NCBI GenBank assembly: GCA_947650285.1
Contig: CANTFL010000137.1
Location: 248,001 to 312,000, forward strand
DNA: 64,000 nt
Origin: Hyaloperonospora brassicae
Lineage: Eukaryota > Oomycota > Peronosporomycetes > Peronosporales > Peronosporaceae
Direction of reading: 5' to 3'
Positions 35,120 through 44,801 of the stretch are shown here, in pieces (position 1 is the first letter of the stretch; every line of letters begins with the position of its first letter). The notes under the pieces are model-generated. The model ran no database searches and had not been told where the DNA came from. It was given only the letters and a program-made list of their open reading frames with translations. The position numbers and the translations under genes are program-made.

Positions 35120-37800
35120 GTGGAACAAGCTCCCGGCGGCTGTACAGCAGTACAGGCGGAGCCGAAGGTCCACCACTCGAATAAGTCGAGTGGAACGGGA
35201 CATGGATGTATGCCTAGCGGGCAGCATCTTATACAGAAGAAACATGTTGCCTCCAAAGGGCAACATGGAAATCCTAGGTCGACTGGAGAGTCGACCGTAG
35301 AGGATCGGTTCCTTACTGTGGTTGCACAGCCACAGTCAGAAGACGTCGAGGGAATAATTCCCCACGTACTTGAGAAAGGAATTCCTCAAGATTCACTTGA
35401 TGAAGGATCAGGCCCTCAGCAACCTGTGGAAGCAAGTTCCCAGGAAGAAACCGAGACGTTGAATGTCTTGGTTAATGACGGATCAAGCGTAGGCGCTTAT
35501 ACGCTTGATCTGGATGTGCCTCCGAAGTTAAATTCGGAGATAACTCAGTTGCCAACGCTAGAACCGAAACGGTTCTTGCGTGATCTGCGTAGTGGCAAAG
35601 TCAAGCAGATTTGCATACTCGTCACAGAGGATTAGTATTTGGCCAACATTTTGCCGGCAACAGTGTTTGCTGAGACTGAGACGGGTCTCAGCAGTTCATC
35701 AATGGACGAAAGCGTCATCGATGAGAAGACTCGGATTAAGAGATATGAATCTCAATCCTGGGAGTCGCTACAGGCCTATCCTTTGTATAAGGATTTGATC
35801 GAATTCAAGGATGTACTCCCTGGATCCGTGCCATTCTAGTTTCCTAAGGACAAAGGCACTCGACACGAGATCGAGCTCAAACCGGGCTCGAAGTACTGTG
35901 TCATGAAGCAGTGGCCACTGCCTCGTGACAAGTTCTAGCGATCGACAAGTTCGTTGCCGATCGCTTAGCAGCAGGTCATGTGAGGGAATCAATTTCCCCT
36001 CACAGCTCTCCGACCTTCTGTGTGCGAAAGGCCACAGGAGGATGGCGGATAGTGGATGCATTCAAAAAGTTAATTACTTCAACGGTACCGGCTAAGATGC
36101 CAATACGGAGGAAGGACGTCATCATAGATGGTATGTCAAAGAGTACCATCTTTTCGTCCATGGATCGGATGAATGGCTTCTATCAGGTCCTCATGCGTGA
36201 ACGAGATATACCGTACACAGCAGTGAGCACTCCCAGCTGTATACTGTGGGAGTGGATAGCGACGCCACAAGGGCTGAGCAATGCCCCTGCAACATTCAAC
36301 AGATGTGTTACAAATCTGTTGAAACCGGTGCGGGATTTATCACCGAGTTAATTCGACGATGTGTTCGTCCATAGCCGAGCTATGGACGGAAAGACGGATA
36401 TTGAGGTTCATAAAACTCATATTCGTCAGGTTCTGTAACTTATGCGCAAGCATAAGTTTTATGTCAATCTCAAGAAGTGTATCTTCGCGGCTAGCGAAAT
36501 ACCACTTCTTGGGTGCATCGTCGGCAAACACGGCGTACGCCCTGATCCCGAAAATGTCAAGGCGATCACCGACTGGCCAGTGCCAGTCGATATCAAGGGA
36601 CTGCAAAAGCTCCTTGGCTTATCGGCGTACTTGCACAAGTATTCGCGCAATTACGCCAAGATGACTGTTCATCTTTCTTGCTTGCTCAAGAAAGATGTGA
36701 AGTGGTCACGGAACGCTGACTGTCAGCGTTCCTGTGAGGGTATAAAGCAAAGCTTTATGCAATCGCCCATCTTGTCGATTGCAGATCAGGACAGACCTTT
36801 TCATGTGGTCTGTGACGCCAGCGATTTTGCTATCGGCTGTGCGTTGATGCAATACAACACAGACGACGCAGAGCGCGTCGTCTGCTATCAATAGCGTCAG
36901 CTGCAAGCAGCTGAGCGTAATTACCCAGTGCATGACAAGGAACGCCTTGCCATGAAATATGCACTGGCTAAGTTTCGCGTCTATCTCTTGGGAGATAGAC
37001 CGTTCATCGTATATACGGACCATGCGTCAGTGCGCACGGCCTTAAACAGTCGCCACCTCTCGCAACGAATGGCGAGGTGGCTGTCTTTCTTCGGGGAGTA
37101 TAACTACTACGTGGAGTACAAAGCAGGGCGACGCAACGTCGTCGCTGATGCGCTATTACGTCGGTCCGATTTCAAGCCGACAACACGCGCAAACAGTGAG
37201 TCCTTGTCCACTGTTGCGACAATGTCAGTCAGTGTTACGTCATCGCCCTTACTTGATGACGTGCGGATGGCGTACGCAGGATACAAGGATCTTCTACGTT
37301 TATGGGTCATCGTGCAGACCTATCCCGCAAATCCTTGTCGGATTTGCCGACCTTATAGCGTTCCTCTTTGGATCAGTACGCGACTCGAAACGACTTGCTG
37401 TAGTATTAGGCCGTTGCCGGCGACACACTTCATGTCTTCGTCCCCACTTGTAATGATTGTGCTTACGCCTCATGTATAATGTCACGATGCCCCAACAATC
37501 GGGCATCGTGGACGGAAAAGGCTTACCTTACGGGAAGTCGTGACTTTTTCTGTCCGCGCTAGTATCAGTTTGTGCGCAAGTACATTCGTTCTTGCGAGGT
37601 TTGTCAACGGGTGAAGCCCAGTCTTTCTTCCCGTGCGCCTTTGCAATTTCTACCAGTTCCGGTAGAGTGCTGGCATCCCGTTCCAATGATCTTCGTCTTC
37701 GGTTTTTTCGAAGACGCTTACAAGAATAATGGTATTCTTGTGTTCGTTGACCGAATCAGCAAGATGGTGTACATCTCCAATGGACGATTTACCTTCCACA
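35120..37800 (+). pseudogene. Linker, RT, RNase H and partial integrase of element C
   Basis: Linker frames (35,120-35,635; 35,639-35,839). RT fingers and palm (35,980-36,351) stop at TAA 36,349-36,351 immediately before FDD. Then come thumb and RNase H (36,442-36,894; CDASD), RNase H end (36,928-37,150; YTDHASV) and a broken integrase zinc region and core start (37,572-37,790; RSCEVCQRV). An extra TAA lies in the thumb entry (V-L-stop-L-M), and sequence similarity stops in the integrase core. Confidence 0.75.
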
Positions 37801-37859
37801 TGAATTATAATCAGTCGATGGTGGTTTATTGAGCAGCCTATTTAAATCCGTTTAGAGAG

Positions 37860-38720
37860 GGTCATTAGGGGTGCAAATATACTCTTATGAGCCCATCGGA
37901 TCATCCGAATCAATCTCTTCGCTCAATATTCGTGTTTAGATTTCTACCTCACGTTAGAAAACAACCGATAATGCTGTTTCTATCTGAGACCTCTTTTTTG
38001 CTAAGCTGCTGTAGGTGGGACTCACAAAGCCTGAATGTCCGCCAGTTTCCATCACTGAAATTCCGGCGCATCCCATCACAGAGGTACTCGCATGAGTCGA
38101 CTGAGGTAAACAAAGCTCACCACACTTATCGTCGGCATGTCCCGTTGAGCACAGCGGATACTACAACCGGAGATGTCTGTCTGGTACAAAAACCTGATCT
38201 GTCGAGAGGGTGGGCGGTCAAGTCGGTACCTAAATGCTCCGGATCTTCATCCGGTTCGGGAACCTTCTTGGAGTGTCGATCAGATCAGATATTCTGACCA
38301 TGTGGATATCTAGAAAGCTCAGGAAATCTGATGCAAGGGATTGGGAGGGATTATCGGACGAATCTTTCCGCAGTGTATCCGCACCCTACCCTTTCTCGGA
38401 TAAAGATGCGGCTGCGACGCGGCTCCTCTAAATAGGGCCAACTGGTCCAGTCGTCGTCTCCTGGAGCGTGCAAGCGGCCTCCGTCTGCTTCACACACGTC
38501 GTCGTTCCTGTTGACGTGGGATTGATGAGCTCACCCACACGCGTCGAGGAGCGTCGTACCTTCGATGCGCTTGGCAATGTGATGCACGTGCATGGACTTC
38601 CTCGCTACTTGTGATCGTCGTCCAGCCGTAGTATGGGCGTGCATCTGACCGTGTTCCAGTTATCGTCTGGTCCTTATCTGGATATCGTCGAATGATGAGC
38701 AAACTTTGCAGCTGCAATAC
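37860..38720 (+). pseudogene. Probable remnant of another retroelement integrase
   Basis: The frame at 37,887-38,297 contains TTGDVCLVQKPDLSRGWAVK, resembling the GDLVLV-K-P entry of retroelement integrase C-terminal domains. Near 38,580-38,612 HVHGLPRYL resembles the integrase core HGLP-R-LVSDRD word. Both are isolated and out of order with each other, so this is suggestive only. Confidence 0.28.
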
Positions 38721-38762
38721 CGAGCGGGCATCTTCCTGTGCCGCAGATCAACCGTAGAATCT

Positions 38763-38778
38763 GTTCATTTTCAGTTTT
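38763..38778 (+). promoter_or_regulatory. Oomycete initiator-like element before the effector gene
   Basis: GTTCATTTTCAGTTTT resembles the oomycete Inr consensus (GCTCATTYYNCAWTTT) with one missing base and lies about 45 bp upstream of the start codon, the usual place. Inferred from motif and spacing. Confidence 0.45.
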
Positions 38779-38823
38779 GCGCTCCATTGCCGGACTCCTG
38801 TCTGAAATAACTCGAAGGGGGCC

Positions 38824-39723
38824 ATGCGCTCCTTCTGCCTCATTGCGCTCATTGTGAGTGGTGTGATGGTCGTCGTGGCTGATCGCGCGTCAGGCCTCGA
38901 GGACCCTTCAGCTCCTGATGCTGACCTAGCTGAACATACGAGTGTGACAGAGTTTCAGAGAACGGCTTCTCACGTCTGGAAACCACACGAAGAACGGGCG
39001 TTCTACATCGAAAGCCTCGCTGCAAAACTGATGAAACTGCTCAAGTCGGCGAAGACTATGCTTGCCAGCTTATACGCCCCCTTCTTCAAGTCAAGTACCA
39101 CCAAGACTGCAGGCATGAAGCACGATGCTGACGTCATCGCCCGCTACGACCAAATCGCACCAGCCGTTGACGACCACCGATTCGTCCCGCCGGGCGATCC
39201 TCCCATCACACCAGGCGAACCTCTCATCACACCAGGCATACCTCCTATCATACGGGGCAAACCTCCTATCGCGCCAGGCAAACCTCCTACCGCGCCAGGC
39301 AAACCTCCTACCGCGCCAGGCAAACCTCCTATCGCACCAGGCAAAGACCATACGAAACTAGTGGACAAGCTGCGCAAAGATGAAGGTTTCAAAAAAATAT
39401 GGACTGATGTTCGAAAGCGTGAGGAGTTCAAAAAGATGAAGGATGACTTTCGCAAGTTTTTGGGGGATGGGAAAAGCGAATCGGAGGCAGCGCAAGTCGT
39501 CCACAAAAAACTGCAAGAAAAGTTGTCGGAACCAGATTACAATTACTGGGATGGTTTGCAGATGGTGGAGTACACTTGGTGGATTCGAAACGGAATTGAT
39601 CCGGAAGATGTTGAAGCCATGGTGAAGAAGGGTGGTGGCAAGGACGTAGAGGCCATTGCAAAGGCTATAGCAGATGACTACAAGGATATTGTTCTGACTA
39701 TGTTGGAACACCCAGGTCACTAA
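38824..39723 (+). CDS. Secreted RxLR/EER-type effector candidate with Pro-rich heptad repeats
   Basis: 299 residues. An N-terminal signal peptide (hydrophobic ~4-19, cleavage likely near residue 20-24) is followed by RTAS at 46-49 and EER at 56-58, the positions normally held by RxLR and dEER host-translocation motifs, with the first degenerate. A helical segment (~60-90) precedes seven 7-residue repeats of the type PP-I/T-x-PGK (residues 126-174; DNA 39,199-39,345, 21-bp repeats). A charged helical C-terminal domain (~175-299) carries Trp and Tyr residues (KIWTDV, YNYWDGL, EYTWWIRNG) but I cannot assign a WY fold with certainty. Intronless, intact, and isolated among transposons, as expected for effectors in gene-sparse DNA. 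The host target is unknown; another secreted protein class is possible. Confidence 0.75.
   Translation: MRSFCLIALIVSGVMVVVADRASGLEDPSAPDADLAEHTSVTEFQRTASHVWKPHEERAFYIESLAAKLMKLLKSAKTMLASLYAPFFKSSTTKTAGMKHDADVIARYDQIAPAVDDHRFVPPGDPPITPGEPLITPGIPPIIRGKPPIAPGKPPTAPGKPPTAPGKPPIAPGKDHTKLVDKLRKDEGFKKIWTDVRKREEFKKMKDDFRKFLGDGKSESEAAQVVHKKLQEKLSEPDYNYWDGLQMVEYTWWIRNGIDPEDVEAMVKKGGGKDVEAIAKAIADDYKDIVLTMLEHPGH
39199..39345 (+). repeat. Seven 21-bp tandem repeats in the effector gene
   Basis: In-frame repeats encoding PPIAPGK-like heptads; the last four units are the most alike, indicating recent unit duplication. Confidence 0.85.
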
Positions 39724-40545
39724 ATATACATCACCCTCTCGCTCACACGGAGTTTCTTATCGAGGCACACACTCGCTACCGATTAGCCAAGCCACTTGTA
39801 CGGGCCTCAGGATAGTAATGGAAACGAGAAAATACACACTCTGTCGCTTTTCTGCTTCGGCCCTTGCTTGTCGTGCTTTGTCCTCTTCCTTTTACTCTTC
39901 GGCCCTCCTACGTGCGATAATCCTCTATCGATCCTGTGCCAAAGTCGCCTCACATTTGCACGTTGTACGAGCCTTGGTACAAAACTAATTTGACTTCGCT
40001 ACAGGTGCGCGTTTTCAACCCATTGTTTGCATGCTCGAGAGGCAAAAATGAGCACGATGCTGTTCCCACGCGCATCCGATGTCGAAAGTCGGCGAAGTGC
40101 GCTTGCTGGACTGGTAAAGCAAATCAGATTCACTTGCGCAAGATGCTTGAGCAATGTTTGCGTTGTGTTGAATGAGCGCAAGTGTTCAAGGTTTTCACCG
40201 TCGTTCGAAACGAGCATGGTCAAGGTTGCGCCAAGGTTACTTGTCCGACTACGACCACAGAATGCTTCGACATTTACCGACTAAAAACTGTTGTCTAGCA
40301 AATGCAACAACTTTCTTGTCTACTTCAGCAAGTAATCAAGAAATGGTTCACAGCGCTAATAGCCCCAACGCCGCTCCCATGTTACAACTCCAGTGACACT
40401 AGGTTTCTCCGAGCTTTTATCGACTCACCGTGACGCTAGGTCTCTGATGCATATTCCGAGATACCACACAGCGAAACGCGGCAACCATCATGAATATTGG
40501 TGTACGCTTTTACGCATAATTATCTGAAAAATTGTAGATCAGGTT
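39724..40545. other. Intergenic between effector gene and ALKBH relic
   Basis: Short overlapping frames on both strands (39,796-40,396) have no recognisable content. No RNA gene or element end was found. Confidence 0.4.
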
Positions 40546-41278
40546 TCAGGGGAAGCAACGAAAGGTAACACTCATCCTCGCCTCACGACATCTAGCCATC
40601 TTGCGAACCGCATGTTTATGCGTTCGTTGCATCGTGCCACCCATGATCATCAGATCGCCATCTCCGACCTGCAACTCAAGTCGCGCCACAGCCTCGTCGT
40701 CTCCAGAAGCGTTCTCTGGTGTTGTTTTTGTAACACAAAGCGCCGAGTCGCTCCTAGCGACAAGGCCACGATAGGAGAGCCCACCATCATATCACGTTCG
40801 TCGTCAGTATGTGGTCCAATGTAGTGGTTTCCGTTCTCGTACTAGTTCACGAGACCTCTAGTGAGCCGTGTCTGCTACGTGGCAGGATCTTTTACAATTC
40901 TCTGCATGTGCTCAACAGCGTGTCTTAATCCCCGTGGATACATTTCTTGGCCGTCAAAATTTTGCCAGAGCACCGGTAACTTCCTACTTCCCCGCACAGC
41001 TGCTGAAATCGCGGAAGCTTTATCTTTTTGCCAAACATCGTGATAGTATTGTGCTTCTCTGGGTGTGCTGTCCATGCCTGTTGAAACGTAGTCGACCACG
41101 TCAATGACAACTTTTCCACACCTGCTGAACGGAGATCATCGAGCTTGGCGTGCTCATAGATATGTTAGCGCAAGACGTGAACCCAGCTTTTGTGGTCGGA
41201 TGTGAGATACAAAATCGTCGCGTCTTGATCAAACATCTTGGTAAGAGCGGGCTTCGGTAGGTGAGCAGCAATAGCAGT
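40546..41278 (-). pseudogene. ALKBH2/3-like 2OG-Fe(II) dioxygenase, C-terminal part of a relic
   Basis: AlkB-type enzymes oxidatively remove alkyl groups from nucleic acid bases. On the minus strand, after conceptual frame changes, one reads TILYLTSDHKSWVHVL, FGKKIKLPRFQQL, SYRCSGK, then YENGNHYIGPHTDDERDM with the metal-binding H-x-D (His codon 40,809-40,811, Asp codon 40,803-40,805), SPIVALSLGATRRF, LMIMGGTMQRTHKHAVRK with the distal His, and CREARMSVTFR before TGA at 40,546. Breaks: TAA at 41,165-41,167, a frameshift near 40,945, stops just before YENG, and a frameshift near 40,700. The 5' part of the gene is on the far side of element D (49,251-49,387). Confidence 0.85.
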
Positions 41279-41673
41279 TGTAACGGGGCAGCCCGTTACA
41301 TGGAAATTGTCATTTGAAGAGATAATGACAACATAGAATATTAAGTTTTAATATTCTTTTAACAATATCACCGGGAGTGGTGATATTGATGGGTTGACCA
41401 AAGAGTCTGTTCATTGGTTGATATCTTGATGATATCAACCCACCAATCGCCGCAAGACGCGCGCAATAAGTGGTGACGAGACGTCACCATACACTCAGTT
41501 AGATTAACATAATTAAGTCAGGTTAAACAGAGAGACATTAGCAAAAAGACTTAATTATATTAATACAACAGTTTTACTTTTACCTTATCTACGCTTCCTC
41601 GTTTGCCTCGTGTACGTCTGTCGGGGCACCAAAACCCTTGCGTTAAGTTCACGCAAGGGTTTGCCCCGTTACA
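41279..41673 (+). repeat. 5' LTR of element D (395 bp)
   Basis: Runs from TGTAACGGGGCAGCCCG to TTTGCCCCGTTACA. About 50 bp shorter than the A/B LTRs. Hairpins inside include CCCTTGCG-N-CGCAAGGG near the end. Confidence 0.9.
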
Positions 41674-41717
41674 CCTAGTAGCACTTTGTAGTCCTTCCAA
41701 GGACCACAACATCCAAC

Positions 41718-42871
41718 ATGAACATGTTGGATGATGAAGAAACCTTTCACACCACGCGTGAAGGGTTTAAGGATTTGAGTGACATCGAATAGAGGGCGGT
41801 AGAACGCATGAGTTATACCGTAGGCGAGTTCGCCATTAGCGCCATGTTGGAATCTCTAGACAGAGACCAACAACATGCCGCTGTAGCCAAGTTCATTCAA
41901 ATGAACTTGTCGCCGAAAGGGAAAAAGTAGCCTTGCTTCACCAGCAAGGCTCTCAACAGGCCGAGCAGTTGAGAGAACTCGGTGCTCAACAGACAGAGCT
42001 GTTGAGACAGCAGCAATTCCATGCTGCTGTGGGCGGGACGGCACATGCGCGTCGTCTTGAAGTCATGGAAGTTGACATCTACAAGTACAGTGGAGTCCCG
42101 GAAGACTCCCTGTTACTGTGGTTTCTCGAACTCGACAGAGCCTTAAGGGCTCGTCGCGTCGAAGATGAGCAAATGAAACTCACATTTGCTCAAACCCACT
42201 TGGCAGGACGTGCCAAAACTTGTTCCCTGGGGCACGAGAGTAGCAACCCACATGTGTATAGGTCGCTAGATGACTTTAAGTCCCGGCTCAGACAAACGTT
42301 TGAGCCGCCACGGGCTGAGTTCAGGGCTCGTTCAGAGCTCCTGAAACTTAAGCAGGGTAAGCGTGATGTGCACGCTTACGCTCAACATTTACGACTCCTC
42401 GCGAGTAGTATAACTGCTAATCCAGTTCATGAACACACGTTGATTACGGTTTTCATGCAAGGGCTCGCAGAAGGGCCCGTCAGGAGCCACCTGATCCGCC
42501 TTGAGCTGAATACGCTGAAAGAGGCGATATAGGCCGCGGAACAGGAAGACTTTAGCATGAGACAGGCTCATGCTATCATAAACACTTATCGTCCACCTAG
42601 ACGACAAGAGATCGGAGGTCCAGAACCAATGGACCTCTGCTATGTTGAGAGCGAGAGACCTCGCTCTTCAAACAACAATCGATGGCAGAAGAGCAATCGC
42701 TGTCAGAAGTTAGGGCACTTCGCACATGAGTTTAGTGCTCCACGCCCAGTACCAAACAGTACTGAGCGAAATGGACGACCATTCGCCAAGAAGGGCAATT
42801 GGCGTGGGTCCAGCGCTGTTGCGAAGCTGCAGCAGCGGAACGGACCATCAAAAAATGGTCGGGGTCAGTAG
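41718..42871 (+). pseudogene. gag of element D (internal stops)
   Basis: ATG 41,718 begins MNMLDDEETFHTTREG. A TAG follows after LSDIE, then a second stop after KGKK; reading continues in another frame as the Gln-rich coiled segment and gag core (41,933-42,532) and the knuckle region (42,557-42,871), whose Cys pattern is incomplete (last Cys replaced by Phe). Nearly identical to gag of C. Confidence 0.72.
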
Positions 42872-43411
42872 GGGCGGACCTCTCTACTGATTTAGCAACC
42901 TCAAGAGAATTTGCAAATATCTTGACGATAGTTGCTCCAGATACACAATCATTGTGTGTCTCTGCACCTGGTGATGACGTTTCGCTCATCACCTTGAAGT
43001 TGGAAGCGACAAATGATTTGTCGCTTCGTGCCTTAGTAGACTGTGGGGCGTCGAACAACTTTGTTCGTCGCCAGTCACTAGAGGGTCGTAGGCTCAAGTT
43101 TGTTGAGCGCGGCATTCCCCCTCACGAGAATGACGGTACGCCTTGCAACAGGCGCATCGATTACCGTCGAGAAACGTGTAGAAAGAATGAACTACATGTT
43201 GGAGGGCGAACTGTACGATGATGACTTCATCGTACTGGATTTGGATGACAAATTTGATGTCATCCTGGGATTACCTTGGCTCAGAAGATACGAGCCAAGA
43301 GTGAGCTGGCAGCATCGATCCGTGAAGATGCCTGCCGCTTGTTCATCATATGGCCATCTGATGAACATCTTGGAGCGTCCACAAGCGTGTGGATGTTCTA
43401 CGAGTGAGTGA
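42799..43411 (+). pseudogene. Retropepsin-like protease of element D (frameshifted)
   Basis: The active-site DCGAS has its Asp codon at 43,039-43,041 and is followed by NNFVRRQS. One extra C in a C-run near 43,115 shifts the frame. The second half (43,100-43,411) has LDVILGLPWLRRYEPRVSW. Confidence 0.72.
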
Positions 43412-43466
43412 GATGGCCTCACTTGCGGTTCGGTCGTTCGCACGACTGCACAAGATCACAGTGTAG

Positions 43467-44200
43467 TTGATCACTACACTGTGGAACAAGCTCCCGGCGG
43501 CTGTACAGCAGTACAGGCGGAGCCGAAGGTCCACCACTCGAATAAGTCGAGTGGACCGGGACATGGATGTATGCCTAGCGGGCAGCATCTTATACAGAAG
43601 AAACATGTTGCCTCCAAAGGGCAACATGGAAATCCTAGGTCGACTGGAGAGTCGACCGTAGAGGATCGGTTCCTTACTGTGGTTGCACAGCCACAGTCAG
43701 AAGACGTCGAGGGAATAAGTCCCCACGTACTTGAGAAAGGAATTCCTCAAGATTCACTTGATGAAGGATCAGGCCCTCAGCAACCTGTGGAAGCAAGTTC
43801 CCAGGAAGAAAACGAGACAGTGAATGTCTTGGTTAATGACGGATCAAGCGTAGGCGCTTATACGCTTGATCTGGATGTGCCTCCGAAATTAAATTCGGAG
43901 ATAACTCAGTTGCCAACGCTAGAACCGAAACGGTTCTTGCGTGATCTGCGTAGTGGCAAAGTCAAGCAGATTTGCATACTCGTCACAGAGGATTAGTATT
44001 TGGCCAACATTTTGCCGGCAACAGTGTTTGCTGAGACTGAGACGGGTCTCAGCAGCTCATCAATGGACGAAAGTGTCCTCGATGAGAAGACTCGGATTAA
44101 GAGATATGAATCTCAATCCTGGGAGTCGCTACAGGCCTATCCTTTGTATAAGGATTTGATCGAATTCAAGGATGTACTCCCTGGATCCGTGCCATTCTAG
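43467..44200 (+). pseudogene. Linker between protease and RT, element D
   Basis: Open segments at 43,481-43,996 (171 codons, acidic, no known domain) and 44,000-44,200, conserved in all copies and separated by a shared TAG. Confidence 0.5.
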
Positions 44201-44801
44201 TTTCCTAAGGACAAAGGCACTCGACACGAGATCGAGCTCAAACCGGGCTCGAAGTACTGTGTCATGAAGCAGTGGCCACTGCCTCGTGACAAGTTCTAGC
44301 GATCGACAAGTTCTTTGCCGATCGCTTAGCAGCGGGTCATGTGAGGGAATCAATTTCCCCTCACAGCTCTCCGACCTTCTGTGTGCAAAAGGTCACAGAG
44401 GTATAGCGTATAGTGCACGCATTCAACAAATTGAATGCTGCAACGGTACCGGCTCAGACGACGATACCGAGGAAGGACGTCATCATAGATGGTATGTCAC
44501 AGAGTACCATCTTTTCTTCCATGTATCTTATGGACGGATTCGATCAGATCCTCATTCGTAAACGGGACATCCCGTACACAGCAGTGAGCACTCTCAGCTG
44601 GATGCTGTGGGAGTGGCTAGTGATGCCACAGGGGCTGAGCAATGCCCCTGCAACATTTGACAGATGTGTTACAAATCTGTTGAAACCGGTGCGGATTTAT
44701 CACCGAGTTAATTCGACGATGTGTTCGTCCATAGCCGGGCAATGGACGGAAAGACGGACGTTGAAGTTCACAGAACTCACGTTCATCAGGTTCTGTAACT
44801 T
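44201..44801 (+). pseudogene. RT fingers and palm of element D (broken at YFDD)
   Basis: RT motifs are readable in two frames (IPRKDVIIDGMSQSTIFSSM; then DGFDQILIRKRDIPYTAVST, MPQGLSNAPATFDR). TAA at 44,709-44,711 stands where the tyrosine of YFDD belongs, directly before TTCGACGAT (FDD). One G of GCGGGATTT upstream is lost, shifting the frame. Confidence 0.75.

Larger units (their letters stand above)
32861..37800 (+). mobile_element. Element C: 5' LTR and 3'-truncated hybrid Gypsy retrotransposon
   Basis: It has a third LTR subtype, gag and protease of the D/E subfamily, and RT, RNase H and integrase of the A/B subfamily. The integrase core breaks off near 37,790 and no 3' LTR, antisense ORF or chromodomain follows. 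The subfamily switch falls near the start of RT (about 35,840-36,050). Confidence 0.85.

Noticed and set aside
39091..39351. Minus-strand frame with FAWRGRR-type repeats
   Set aside because: Complement of the effector's 21-bp repeats, so the repeat gives open frames on both strands.
40546..41278. C-to-T nonsense changes in the ALKBH and HECT relics as a sign of repeat-induced point mutation
   Set aside because: A few changes of several kinds (including frameshifts) are seen, and repeat-induced point mutation is a fungal process not known in oomycetes; ordinary decay explains it.
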